A stretch of 60,000 bases of DNA from Liolophura sinensis (taxonomy: Eukaryota; Mollusca; Polyplacophora; Chitonida; Chitonidae): assembly GCF_032854445.1 (NCBI RefSeq), contig NC_088304.1, positions 25,991,704 through 26,051,703 on the forward strand, in the 5' to 3' direction. Of this stretch, positions 1-11,055 are shown in pieces. Numbering within the stretch: the stretch's first letter is position 1; each line of letters opens with the position of its first letter. Under the pieces are notes generated by a model, which was not told the DNA's origin, did not search any database, and saw only the letters and a program-made list of their open reading frames with translations. The translations under genes were made by a program, and so were the position numbers.

Positions 1-780
1 CTATACCTTCGGAGTAAAGCCGTTATGTAACGCTGCCCTTAGATACCTAACGGTTTCTGGCGCGTGCATTACTCTTCTACATGTATGATAGCTGACAGCG
101 TCCATTTTTGACCACTACTTTTACGACCCCGCGGAACGCGCGGTTTAATAAAGCCTTGAATAATGGGCACCTGCGTAATACGCGGAAGACGCACAGATTT
201 CGGATCGCCCTGTTACGCTGGGGCACGAAGGTCGAAAAGAACGCTATTTAAGACTTCCACGATCTTCGCCTCTTTCAAGACCGTGTCGCGGTTTTGTTAA
301 CACAGGATGCCCCGCGGGGTCAAAATGGTCTCGCTTGAGATGGCCACTATCTGCCACTATACCGTTCAGATACGTTCAACATTATTTGAACGTAAAAGTT
401 ATATGGTAGAACAATCATTGACCGCGCAATATTTGGATACAGTACTTTAGCTGATACGGTGACCGACCGAGAGGAGAGTGAAAGTTAGTAACATTAAAAG
501 GATAACTAATCTTTCAATACATGAATGTTGATTGACTTCCCATTTAAATAATAAATCCTATTTGCAATAAATGAATGTCTTGTGCTACCTTTCAATGCAC
601 AGCAATCCACGAACGTTTACATATTTTGCTAATATTTCTGCTCGACGCGAGATTTTCAGGTATTACCAACTTAAGTCCGCCCTACTGGCTCATTCTGGCT
701 TTTGCCTACCGTACTCGGTACGTCCAACTGTGCTAGTTTTCACTTTCAGTTCATGTTCATCAGTATATCAGTAGTGTATG

Positions 781-1050
781 TTTATTTATTTATTTGTTTG
801 ATTGGTGTTTACGCCGTTCGAACGGATATTTCACTTATTCGACGGCAGCCAGCATTATGGTGGGAGGAAATCAGGCACAACCTGGGGGAAACCCACGACC
901 ATCCGCAGGTTGCTGAAAGACCTTCCCACGTACGACCGGAGAGGAAGCCAGAAGGAGCTGGACTTAAACTCACAGTGACCGAATTAATGAAAGGCTCCTG
1001 GGTCAGTACGCTGCGCTAGCGCGCTAAACAACTGGGACACGAAGGCCTCC
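781..1050 (-). mobile_element. tRNA-derived SINE, family 1, full length (copy A)
   Basis: Minus-strand SINE: tRNA-like head at 1050 (GGCCTTCGTGTCCCAGTTG, with an A-box-like and a B-box GTTTAAGTCC), core TGGCTGCCGTCGAATAAGTG and AAATAAATA tail at 781. Flanked by an 11-bp target duplication AGTAGTGTATG at 770-780 and 1051-1061. Confidence 0.9.
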
Positions 1051-1336
1051 AGTAGTGTATGTAGAAACCATTATTAAGCTGCATCTCTTCACTGTATTGT
1101 TCTGTATAACTCATCACTAGTCTATGTTGTACCTCTACACAAAACACACCATACAGGAATTATACTCCATTGTGTGCTCTTCACAGAATGTTTGCTGAGG
1201 TGTTAAGTTCGCTTTCTGCATTGTTATTGTTACCTTCCGAGGTGTCATGAAGTATGTGATAAGTTCTTGTGTACATTATTTACAACAAAATTGTTTCTTT
1301 CTGTTTCAGCTTTTTACTGAGTGTGTGAACTCTTAC

Positions 1337-1409
1337 CAAATAGACAACCTGTGGCGCCACCATACTTCCTATTCTGGCAGCCATGGAGGAGAATCCGTAG
1401 CCTAGATTT
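1337..1409 (-). CDS. SLC22 copy A, exon 7
   Basis: 73 nt, acceptor TTCTGCAG, donor gtaaga. With the two bases from exon 6 it reads [20 protein letters not shown] and QVVYL, the TM11 region directly after YPTVVR in SLC22 proteins. Ends in phase 0, as needed by the final exon seen in copy B. Positions 1-1336 are then the last intron. Confidence 0.85.
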
Positions 1410-4400
1410 CTGCAGAATGTCAAACAGAAACAATGGGATAATTAATTCTCGCTGTTTCAGCAGTGTGTCAAACGTCTAACGGCACATTGCGGCCTCAGCT
1501 CAATGTAGTTGTTTGATATGTAAAATAGAATATCCAATACTAAGAAATACCTTTAAATAAAGCTGCACAAGCCTGGAGAAAACTGATATGTAGAAAGACG
1601 AAAGTTATGAATTTTGGCAGCATATAACATGAGCAAAATTTGAAATGCACGCTATGATTAAATGAATGGTTGTAGCTTAACGCCATTTTGGCAATGGCGA
1701 AGCCGTATCATGGTAACTGCTGGATATGGAGTTACACATGTACACCACTCTGCTGCAATATTCCTTTTCCAAGCAGTTACATTAGGAAAGCAAAACGCAC
1801 GTTGACGGAGACATAAACCAATCAACGTGTCCACTGGAGGCATCTGATCGCCGATAATTTGCCCAAAGGAGGTAATGTTCGGGGTTATCTTTACCAACAT
1901 TGGATTACATTGACATTACAAGAAGAGTTCTCTTTCCTTACCGCACAACCGTCGGGTAATGTTCAGCCGTGAATACTTGTATGGAAATCCATCCTCCAGC
2001 GATGCCGAGTTTAGAAGTTAAAGCCAAAGCTGCAGTAATCTGGGTTAAGTTTGCAGTAGGAGCTGAAGTGAAACAAAAAATAAAATGGCAAAGTTATCTA
2101 GCCTGTGAGTATGAGTTTAAAATGAGTTCAGGTGATTGTACATGTGTATTAAATGTGATACCGCACAGCATTTTGAATCTATGCGCTGAAACTCATTGGG
2201 TATTTCTCGACCAGTAACGTTTAATAAAATTCAATCAACATTACTACATTTTTTTAACAAATTCTGCTTGAGATATTGTCCGGTTTACGCATTTAAAATT
2301 AGAACAAAACCCTAATTGAGGTAAATGGACAACAGTCTGGGCTTCACCGATTATATGTGACCATTTTCCGGCTATCACACTTTCGTCGCTACTGTACTTT
2401 TACTATTTGTACTGTATGTTGTTTATGTATTATCTCTGTCTTCACTAGCACAAATAAATGATCGCGCTAATCATGTTCACACTGGCAACAATTCGCAGGA
2501 TCCATTCATAACATACTGCTTCCTAATTCAGTGGAGTGTCTTGTTAAATGGATTGGCGTAACTGGTGGTTAGGACAGTTTCTTGTTATTTCCGCAGAAAT
2601 ACGGGAAAGACTTTTATTTCTCAAATCTAGGAAAAATCTCCTGGCCAAAAATTAGTAACACAAAAATTACTCATTTTTTTCATTGCACTTAATATTTCCA
2701 GCCTACGTATACAATGTCATTTGTCTTTCGCATATTAAACCGTATACGTCATGAATTTAAACCTATTGGCCTTTACAGCTATCTTAGCTCATTTTGATTT
2801 GGTTTGATTTTCGCTTAACGCCATATTCAAGAATTTTTTGCTACTATGATGGCGGCCAGGAAACCACAGTGCACGGGATGAACTGCCGATAGTGGGCAAC
2901 TTACGAGATTTGCCAGTCTCAAGTACTGTTATGCACTCTGTATATTGATGGAATACAAATGGCCTTCATTGAAAGCAAGACAGTGTAAACGGCGTGCGAG
3001 CAATAACAACCGCTTATTGTCACCAACTGGTGAACAAGAAGAACTCGGGAATCTGGGAAATCTCTCTGTTCTTGTCAGATTTGAACTCACACCTCGTGTA
3101 CCTCGTGGTTAAGAGTTACGACCCTTATTCACTGGTATAATGAGAAAAGAGAATTCAACCAGAGCAGCGACGACAGTATGACATCGGGTAAATGGCCACA
3201 CGTAATCGGTTAAATACAGTCTATTGTCAATTTACCTCAGTCACGGTTTCATTCTAAATGTTCGTATAAATGTCTCAATAGTAGCAAAGTACGCGTCTCT
3301 CCCAGGAGTCTCTCATCAATGCGGTTGCTGTGAGTTTAAGTGGAGCTCATGCTAGCTTCCTATCCAACCGTACATGAGAAGGTCTCTCAGCAACCGACGG
3401 ATGGTCGTGGCATTTTCCCAGGCTCTGCCCGATTTCCTTTCTCTATATTGCTGGCAGCTGTCGTATAAGTTAGTATATTCTTGAGTACAGCGTAAAACAC
3501 CAATGAAAATAAATAAATAAATAAATAAATAAAAACAATTCAGTGTGACATCAGTTTTGAAGCCATTTTGTAAGGCTTTCCAAGTTTGGTTTGGGCACCA
3601 AGTATGAGATGTCTACGCCTCTTACTTATGGCGTAAGTGCCAGTCTTCTTTTATTATAAAAAATAATGATCGGTCCAATTTGAATCGTGAACTGTTAACT
3701 ATGAACCAGCCTCACTCACGTATTTTTTGTGAGATGTTCCAATTTTTGTGATTTTCGGCTTGTTTCTTCACCAGGAGGAAACATTTCCATTAATTATGAT
3801 AACTTACCTGTATATACAACGATAACGACTGAGAGAGAGGCCAGACCTGAGATGATGAGGAATACGAAGGCAGTTTTACATCTACCGGCGCTAAACAAAC
3901 AAAGATCACATATAAACATTTAAATATAGACCAAGGTGAGAACAAAGAGAATATTGATTATGTTTCGTATTTTACAAAAGACAAACTGTTTCCTCTTGTC
4001 ACTATATTCTGTGTCAAAGAATTAGGTGTTTTATTAGATGATGCAAAGTATACATGTATTTTTGTGGTTGGCGTGGTTTGGCTTCTATCCTTATTTGGCC
4101 AGTTTTAGACGTTTGCTTAGAGCACATTTTTTTACTGGAGAAGCAAACGTTCATGAGCAAAGATAGTACATCCAACATAGGCATCAATCCAAAGCGCAAA
4201 CTCAGTGGAAAGACTACTTTTTGGATATTTCTTTCTGGATGGTTTTATGATGAATAAAGATCAGTTAATTTGTTGCATTCTGTGGTGGGATTTCTGGACC
4301 ACATTGATAAAGTTTGGACGCCAGTGAGATGAAACTTAATGAGTGCACCCATACTTGTGACGTTGTGGTTTAATATGCATGCTTTCACAGGAAGTGCTAC

Positions 4401-7400
4401 TCCTACATTAAATACGTTACTTTAATTAATATTGACTTAAAAGACATTGTGTTGTCAATGATATGTTAAGTGGTCCACAATGCACATCACAGAATTACTC
4501 AGTCAAAAACAAATTTAAACAAATAAATAAATAAAAATAAATAACAAATAACTAGTGTTGAAGACATAGTTCTGTACTTCCATTGCACTAACTCCAGTTT
4601 ATTAGTAGGTTTTTTTCGTTTTAAATTCACTGTTTTCTCCGAACATAAATTCTACCAAAAAGACAATTTCGCTGGGGTTACCGCCAAGATCTTTATTGTG
4701 TGGCGAAAATCTTTTGTTCATTTTCTATCATTTTATTGTTTCAGGTATATGCCAGATCGTGTCTGGCTATTGTTTACTTTTTGTGGATTGAAATACCCCC
4801 TATCTGGTTTTAATTTACTACTTACCAATTGTTAAAATAAATGACAGAAGCTACGGCGGGTGCCTCCACCAAACCAGTGAGAAAGATGTTGAGGTATATG
4901 TTTCCCGCTAGAGCTCCTGCCCCGAACGACAGGCCGTAAAATGTCAGCCCACATGAGAACCTGTAGATGTACATAACACAGCTATTTAAAACTGGATAAT
5001 AGTCATGAAAATTCACTGCTTTAGGACGGTTGTCTGCCTGTTTTGGTTCATGTGTGGTTGTTTCAGGCATCAGCCTAGAAGCTATATTTATTTATTTGAA
5101 TTGAGGTTTATGTCGTACTCAATGATATTTCACTTACACGACGGCGGCAAGCATTGTGGTGGGAGGAAATTGAACAGTGTCCGAGCACTATCCACAGGCT
5201 GTTGGCAGACGTTGACTTCATAAAACAACATGGTCCGATTCCGTCCATGAAGCCAGTTTTACTCGGTAGAAATGGCAATATTAGGTCAAATGCATATAGA
5301 CATAAATGAAGTATTCCGCATATAGTTTAAAAATCACATCTCGTTATTTTTGTGATGTTGGATAACCGAGATATTGCAGTTCAAAGTAAGCAAAACTACA
5401 CACTGGGAAAATCAAACGCTCTGCCAGATCATCAGGCGCGAGTTATTTCTATAACCCGAGGCAGTTTCCGCTGAAGTCACGCAGTCACGCTATTTTGCCT
5501 TTTAACCATATGAGTGTTGGGTCAAGTAACTCGACACCCTGTTTCCGCTGCCCATAACATGCCGTACCAATGACCTATAAATAATTCCACATTAAACGAT
5601 GATTTACCGAGTCATCAAGCACGAGTGAATAAATTGGGTGTAGGCGTTTAGGTTTGTTTCCACCAGACTTCCTTAATAACTCAGGTTGTATTATTTGTTG
5701 TCTTTTGTTTGAATACAGAGACTACAGTATGGAAAGTAAAACGAGAGCAGCGACGACAAGTGTGGAACTTGGCAAATAGTCACATGTAACCCTTGAAATA
5801 CTGCCTGGCTCTTGCCAATTTTCCTTATTTTGTGCATTATTTTATGACTGCAATTTTTAAGTATCAGAAACTTAAAAATGGCTTATTTTACTTACAATTT
5901 ACTGGACGGGAGAGATCTCCCCAAAAGCTGTTTTAGCATCGCATTTAATAACAGTGAGATGAAAATAATGTAAAATCACTTATGTAGCCTTTAATAATTT
6001 TACGATATGAACTTCTGGAGCGAGTGAAAGGGACTTACCAAATACATGTAAATTTCAGGGTTTTCACGCTGTATTCCCATGACGAGAACAAATCGAAATA
6101 TGTATATCGCGCAGCGCGCCTCCTCTCTGCTTCCACCTCGCTCAGCACGGTCGCCTCAAGATTCGACAGGTCAGGCTCGGGTTTTCCGTTAAATTTCGCG
6201 ATTCTCTGGAGGGTTGACTTGGCCTCGTCCACTTTGCCATGCGTGATGAGCCAACGCACGCTCTCTGGGATAAACCTACAAAAACATGGATTGATTGGTT
6301 GTTGTGTAAGGAATTTTTTGAGTTATACAAAGACACTAATTTATTACTGACAGTCAATAAACCAAGGAATTGAAAATATACATAGTTGGAAATCTATTTA
6401 TTTATTGTGGTTTGGGTTTTGGACGTTGAAAACGTTGAATTTACTCTGGTGATCAAACAAGAATTTGGACTGTCTGTTCATCAATATATTGCCGAGGTGG
6501 TAAAAAACCTTATTCATCCACTCCTACACTTAACTTTTAATCCCTGATTTCTGATATATGTTTCACACAACCGATATGGCTTGTGGTGTGCTAGAGTATC
6601 AATTCTATATTTATTTATTTATTTATTTATTTCGAGTTTTACTCCATACTCAAGACCATTTCGCCATTTCCGGCGTTATGGTGTGAAGAACCCGGACAGA
6701 GCCCGTGGAAACGCAGGACCATCCTCGTACAACCGGAGAGGACACCGACTTGAGCCAGATTTGAACTTACGGCGAGTGCGCGAGTGTACTGGTGAGAGAC
6801 TTCTGACACCTTAAAATCATACAGTAATCTGGCACACGCGCAAAAAAAAAGCCTAAATAATGATTCAAGGAACAGCCTTTAGGCCGCCATTTTAACAGAT
6901 TACACAAATGCTTAACTTTGCCCAGTAGTTCTTTAGGGCACGGCATTCCAGATATATATTGGTGTGGTCCTCCAGTACATCCCAAAGTCTGCCTTTTTTA
7001 CAGTTGTCTTTCACATACCTTAAAATTCACGATAATCGCTATATACATACATATTTAGCCGAGACTGGAAAGCATATTAACCATATGGTAGGAGTAAAAC
7101 CTTAAGCACAGTGACGTTACAATGAATATTCAAAAGAAGGAAAGGAGGCTTTTCCTTGGAGGGGCCTAAAATATGGCGGCACTTTCAATGTACGTCGAAT
7201 CGGTGGATTTTGTAGAAAATGACGATGTTTGAAACCGTTTTCCATACAGTTTGTATAACTCTTTTATTTGAGGAATACGTTGTCTCAGTGTGGTCTCTTC
7301 TTTTAAATTTTTGAGCAAATGTATCACACTTTGCTATTTCCTCAACAAAAACAATACACTTTAGACTTAAAAATCAAAATGGATCTATGAATTCGGACAC

Positions 7401-8401
7401 TGGTACATTTCTCAGTAGGTCTGAACCAAAAGACTACAAATAGAGTACTAACCACCAGCTGAGCAGGAGTGGAGCTCCCAGACAAGCAAACGCAACAGAC
7501 AGATGTCTCCAGTTTGGAATGAGCCAGGAGAGAAAAGCCAAGGTCATGACTCCTAAAGACCAGAATGGTATCGCCCCTGTCATCGTTCGCCATTTTTTAC
7601 CCACAAACTCTATGGGTAGAGAAAAATTTACCACGAGAACGCCCCCGCAGCCGAGTCCCAGCACAAATCTCAGGGCGGCGAAGACTTGCCAGGATGGAGA
7701 AAATATGGCGAGAACATCAACAACGAGCACCAGACTGTACACCAGGTAAAATGTCTTTTTTCGACCAATGAGATCTCCGAGCTGCCCAGTGACACACGCC
7801 CCTAGCAACACCCCGCCCATCTGAATGGTTGTTATGGTAGCACTTATCCAGGAACGGTCGCAGACCAGACCAAACTGAAACAACGTGATCGACGGAAGTA
7901 AGAAGAATAGAATGCGGCGAAGATGGATAATGCATGATATTCAAAGTATGTCAGATAATGTCAGATTTATGATAGTAAATTTCGAGTGTCAAGAAACTTC
8001 TAGTTTAATTTCCCAATATGAGTCGAATGGACATCCGGTAGACGTAGACTTTGAGGTCTAAACTTTTACGGAATTTTCCTACTGACCTGTGTAGCGACAG
8101 TTTCCATGTTTTCATCATATATGATATTGGAACAACTTCCGCCTGTGGATGGATCTGTGCATGACTTCAAAGACCTATTTTCGGCTTGCCAAAAGTGGGG
8201 AGAGGTCGTGTAGTTCTTGTTGTAGGTAACAGTGTTGTTGGAAACATCAGAGACACACCACCAATCAGGAACGGCCCCCGCCACAGCCATGAAAACCATC
8301 GCCCAAGCAGTCGGTGATTCCGCCAGGTTTATTAAAACGAAGATAATTACCTGGTATTTCCCAAACGAGCCTAGTTGCTCGATTATGTTCTCCAGCTCCA
8401 T
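1337..8401 (-). CDS. SLC22-family organic cation/anion transporter, copy A (exons 7 to 1; last exon off the left edge)
   Basis: Multi-exon gene read by hand; coding exons are 8401-8087, 7874-7453, 6275-6039, 4960-4826, 3890-3808, 2062-1942 and 1409-1337, with GT..AG borders and matching phases. The product is a major-facilitator transporter of the SLC22 type: start [19 protein letters not shown]1 at about residues 16-40, a large extracellular loop (about 45-103) with sequons at N55, N63 and N75, the TM2/TM3 signature [11 protein letters not shown] (135-145), PESVRWL (249-255), [11 protein letters not shown] (about 428-438) and the [15 protein letters not shown] segment after it. Family members move organic ions across the plasma membrane; substrate cannot be read. 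Copy B supplies the missing last exon; with it the protein is 526 residues, near the usual ~550. All seven exons are open here. The frame also stays open upstream of the chosen ATG up to an acceptor at 8427, so a more upstream start is possible. Confidence 0.88.
1942..2062 (-). CDS. SLC22 copy A, exon 6
   Basis: 121 nt, acceptor CTTCAG, donor gtaagg. Reads [19 protein letters not shown] then [20 protein letters not shown], i.e. TM10 and the conserved TAE.YPTVVR stretch. A second possible acceptor (TTAACCCAG, 23 nt further in) breaks the phase with exon 5, so the upstream one was chosen. Confidence 0.85.
3151..3295 (+). repeat. R1 upstream-module fragment (copy A)
   Basis: CAACCAGAGCAGCGACGACA, TTGTCAATTTACCTCAGTCA, TAGTAGCAAAGTACGCG; ends at the deletion junction. 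Longer in copy B at 40530-40900, which also carries TTAATTGCAATTTATTAGAC. Confidence 0.6.
3296..3535 (+). mobile_element. SINE family 1, head deleted (copy A)
   Basis: Starts inside the element at TCTCTCCCAGGAGTCTCTC and runs to an AAATA-repeat tail. The tRNA head present in copy B is missing because of the deletion at 3295/3296. Lies in SLC22 intron 5. Confidence 0.85.
3808..3890 (-). CDS. SLC22 copy A, exon 5
   Basis: 83 nt, acceptor TTTAG, donor gtaagt. Reads [20 protein letters not shown].., the cytosolic turn after TM8 (GRRK-like) and TM9. It is in frame here, whereas the corresponding exon of copy B has lost three single bases. Confidence 0.8.
4826..4960 (-). CDS. SLC22 copy A, exon 4
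   Basis: 135 nt, acceptor CTACAG, donor gtaagt. Encodes [19 protein letters not shown] and on through [13 protein letters not shown], i.e. TM7-TM8; the 'GLVE.PA' string is characteristic of SLC22 proteins. Phase matches both neighbours. Confidence 0.87.
5087..5222 (-). mobile_element. SINE family 1, 3' fragment (copy A)
   Basis: Tail AAATAAATA and core only (GTCGTGTAAGTGAAATATC on the minus strand); ends about 130 bp in, before the tRNA head. Confidence 0.75.
6039..6275 (-). CDS. SLC22 copy A, exon 3
   Basis: 237 nt, acceptor TTTGTAG, donor gtaagt. Begins with [18 protein letters not shown], the family's PESxRWL motif opening the large cytosolic loop between TM6 and TM7. It ends ..KTLKFTCIW, the start of TM7, with the Trp codon split across the intron. 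Confidence 0.88.
6607..6812 (-). mobile_element. SINE family 1, divergent subfamily (copy A)
   Basis: Long AAATA tail, core with CATAACGCCGGAAATGGCG and GGTCCTGCGTTTCCACGGGC in place of the usual blocks. The head is cut short relative to copy B by a ~37-bp deletion. Confidence 0.75.
7453..7874 (-). CDS. SLC22 copy A, exon 2
   Basis: 422 nt, acceptor TTTCAG, donor gttagt. It begins FGLVCDRSW, the usual sequence entering TM2, carries [11 protein letters not shown] between TM2 and TM3, and runs through about TM6 to ..LLLSWW, the last codon split 2+1 with exon 3. Longest and most diagnostic exon; identical in reading to copy B. Confidence 0.9.
8087..8401 (-). CDS. SLC22 copy A, exon 1 (coding part)
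   Basis: 105 codons ending ..ETVATQ before donor gtcagt (8086-8081), phase 0. It encodes the cytosolic start, TM1 and the glycosylated loop. A TTTTCAG acceptor lies just upstream (exon would begin at 8426), so a separate 5' exon probably precedes it. The ATG context is GTCATGG, with G at +4 and a purine at -3. Confidence 0.88.
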
Positions 8402-8495
8402 GACTTCCCGTGGGGTGCCAAAGACTCTGAAAATGTATGAAAGCTAAAATGGGTGTTTTCTAATGCATACTAGAAATATCCATAGTATTTCTGTG

Positions 8496-8498
<3 letters not shown>

Positions 8499-8573
<75 letters not shown>
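8499..8573. repeat. (AT)n tract, copy A
   Basis: About 37 perfect TA repeats directly upstream of SLC22 exon 1. Copy B has an (AC)n(AT)n tract of 238 bp here plus 178 bp of extra flank. Confidence 0.95.
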
Positions 8574-8582
<9 letters not shown>

Positions 8583-8839
8583 AACATACATTTTCTAGCA
8601 TGTTTGATATGCCAAGGTTATTTCTGTATGAAACATTTATTTTGTGTGTGTGCCCAATTGCCGTTGCTGCTATGTTATTCCTGACATGGCAGAGTGGGCA
8701 AACGGAGAATTTCCAATGCAATTCACGTCACATGCAGTTTTTAAATACTACATGCATCTAGTTGAGTGCACGGCTGAGATTCGGATGAAGAGTCTGATTA
8801 AGTGTGTGACGGATTGTGGTGAAGTCTATTCTAAAGTGT

Positions 8840-9460
8840 CCGGTTGAGAATCTGGTTGATTGTTTATTTGGGAGATTAGTTGAGTATCTGCTGGACTATT
8901 TGGTTGAGTGTTTAGTTGAGCGTCAGGCGTGAGTCGGGGTTGGGTGGAGGTATCGATGGTTACATGTAATAGTTAGTTTGAGTGTTTGGGCATCGAGTGA
9001 CTGAGTATCGGACAGGGCGATGCTTTAAGTGAGTGCGTGTATGCCTGTGTGCGTGTGTGTGTATTACATGGAATGACAGATGAACAGATTCACGGACTAG
9101 CTTACATATACTTACCCTGGCAAAAGCTGTTGATCCAAACTTCGTTATCGTTAGTGTGCACTCTGAGCCACGCTATTGCTGTATGTACATGCATATACAC
9201 CTCTGTTAAGTATGTAAATTATGATATACAGATACTAAAGTACTTAAAGTACTACGAAATAAAACATGACCCGTTGTTTGCGCTCTGGCGGTATATCACT
9301 AAACAAATTCAAAAGCATTGACGTGAATATCCATTCGCAATGGATACAGGGATATCTTAGCCGGCTACAGAGATAGAAAACAATACACCCTGACATAAAA
9401 AAATCCAAAATTGTATTTTACTGCGATTTATGATCAGGCGCTCATATCAATTACACACCC
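8840..9460. other. No gene; G/T-rich degenerate repeats
   Basis: 8,840-9,030 has loose repeats of GGTTGAGTGTTTAGTTGAG type; the rest is unique sequence without coding signal. Same in copy B at 47,345-47,960. Confidence 0.6.
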
Positions 9461-9479
9461 CACGTATTGTTATGATAAC

Positions 9480-11055
9480 GGTGGTAGCTCAGCGAGTGTA
9501 TACTGGTGGCACTGCATGAGCTGGTGCATGGAAGGCGGTACTGACTGAGCGACTGCATGCAAGGCAGTAATGGCTGATCTAGTGTATGCGAGTGCATGCA
9601 ATGCGGTAGTGACTGACGTAGTGTTTGCAGGACGGTACTGACTGAGCTAGTGTATGCAAGATGGTACTGACTGAGCGAGTGTGTGCAAGGCGGTACTGAC
9701 AAAGCTGGTGCATGGTGGGCGGCACTGTCTGAGGAAGTGTATGTAAGGCAGTGCTGACACGTATTGTTATGAAAACGGTGGTAGGTGAGCGAGTGTATAC
9801 AGGGTGGTACTGTTTGATCTGGTGCACAGAAGTCTGTACTGGCTTAGCGACTGTAAGGAAGGCGGTAATGGCTGATCTACTATATGTAAGGCGGTACTAA
9901 CTGAGCGAGCGCATGCAAGGCGGTAGTGACTGAAATGGTGTATGCAATACGGTACTAACTGAGATAGTGTATGTAAGGTGGTACCAACTGAGAGAGTGTA
10001 TGCAAGGCAGTACTGACTGAGCGAGTGTGTGCAAGGCAGTACCGATCAAGCTGGTGCATGGAGGGCGGTACTGATTGATTAAGCCTGTGTGTGAAAGGTG
10101 GTGCAGGCGAAACGGGCCTAGGCACGACGGTATTGTACTGATTGAGTGAGTCTATGCAAGACGAGTGTAAGCCAGGCCATACGAACTGAGCAAGTTTAAA
10201 CAAGACTGTACTGACCTAGCAAGTTTGTTCCAAGGCGGTGCTGACTTACAGAGTGTATTTAAGGCGACACTGACCAAGCGAACGTATGCATGCCGGGACT
10301 GATTGAGCCAATCAAGGCGGTATTGACCAAGCTGGTGCGAGGAATGCGGTACTGACTGCGCGAGTGTGTGTAAGACAGTGCTGACCAAGCTGGTGCATCG
10401 AAGGCGGTACTGACTGAGCGAGTGTATGCAAGGTGATACTGACTGAGCGAATGTATGCAAGGCGGTACTGACTGAACGAGTGTATGCAAGGCGGCAATGA
10501 CTGAGCGAGTGTATACTAGGGCGGTACTGGTTGAGCAAGTGTATGCAAGGCGGCACTGACTGAGGGAATATATGCAAGGCGACACTGGGTGAGCGAATGT
10601 ATGCAAGGCAGCACTGGCTGAGCAAGTGTATGTAAGACTGTACTGACTAAGCGAGTGTATGCAAGGCGGTACTGACTGAGGCGAGTGTAAATTAGGTTGT
10701 AATGACTGAGAGAGTGTATGCAAGGCGGTACTGACTGAGCGAGTATATAGCCAGTGGTATTAACTGCGCAAGTGTAGTATATACCAGGTATATACAAGGT
10801 GGCACTGACTGACCAGGTATATACAAGGCTGTACTGACTGACCAGTGTATATACAAAGCGGCACTTACCGACCAAGTATATACAAGGCGATACTGACCTA
10901 CCAGGTATATATAAGGCGGCACTGACTGACCAGGTATATACAAGGCGGCACTGACTGACCAGGTATATACAAGGCGGTACTGACTCACCAGGTATATACA
11001 AGGCGGTACTGACTGACCAGTATATACAAGGCGGCACTGACTGACCAGGTATATA
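9480..11055. repeat. 29-bp minisatellite, copy A
   Basis: About 50 imperfect units of GACTGAGCGAGTGTATGCAA + GGCGGTACT (29 bp), changing from about 10,790 to a second 29-bp unit ACCAGGTATATACAAGGCGG + TACTGACTG. Because 29 is not a multiple of three, all three minus-strand frames stay open for long stretches; these are not genes. One leftover unit lies at 12544-12577, past the transposon. Confidence 0.93.

Noticed and set aside
1658-1900. 80-codon minus-strand frame conserved in both large copies
   Set aside because: Lies in SLC22 intron 6, has no family resemblance, and conservation reflects recent duplication only.
9480-11055. Regular ~29-bp repeats resembling a CRISPR array
   Set aside because: Units abut directly with no spacers, vary gradually, and the context is eukaryotic.
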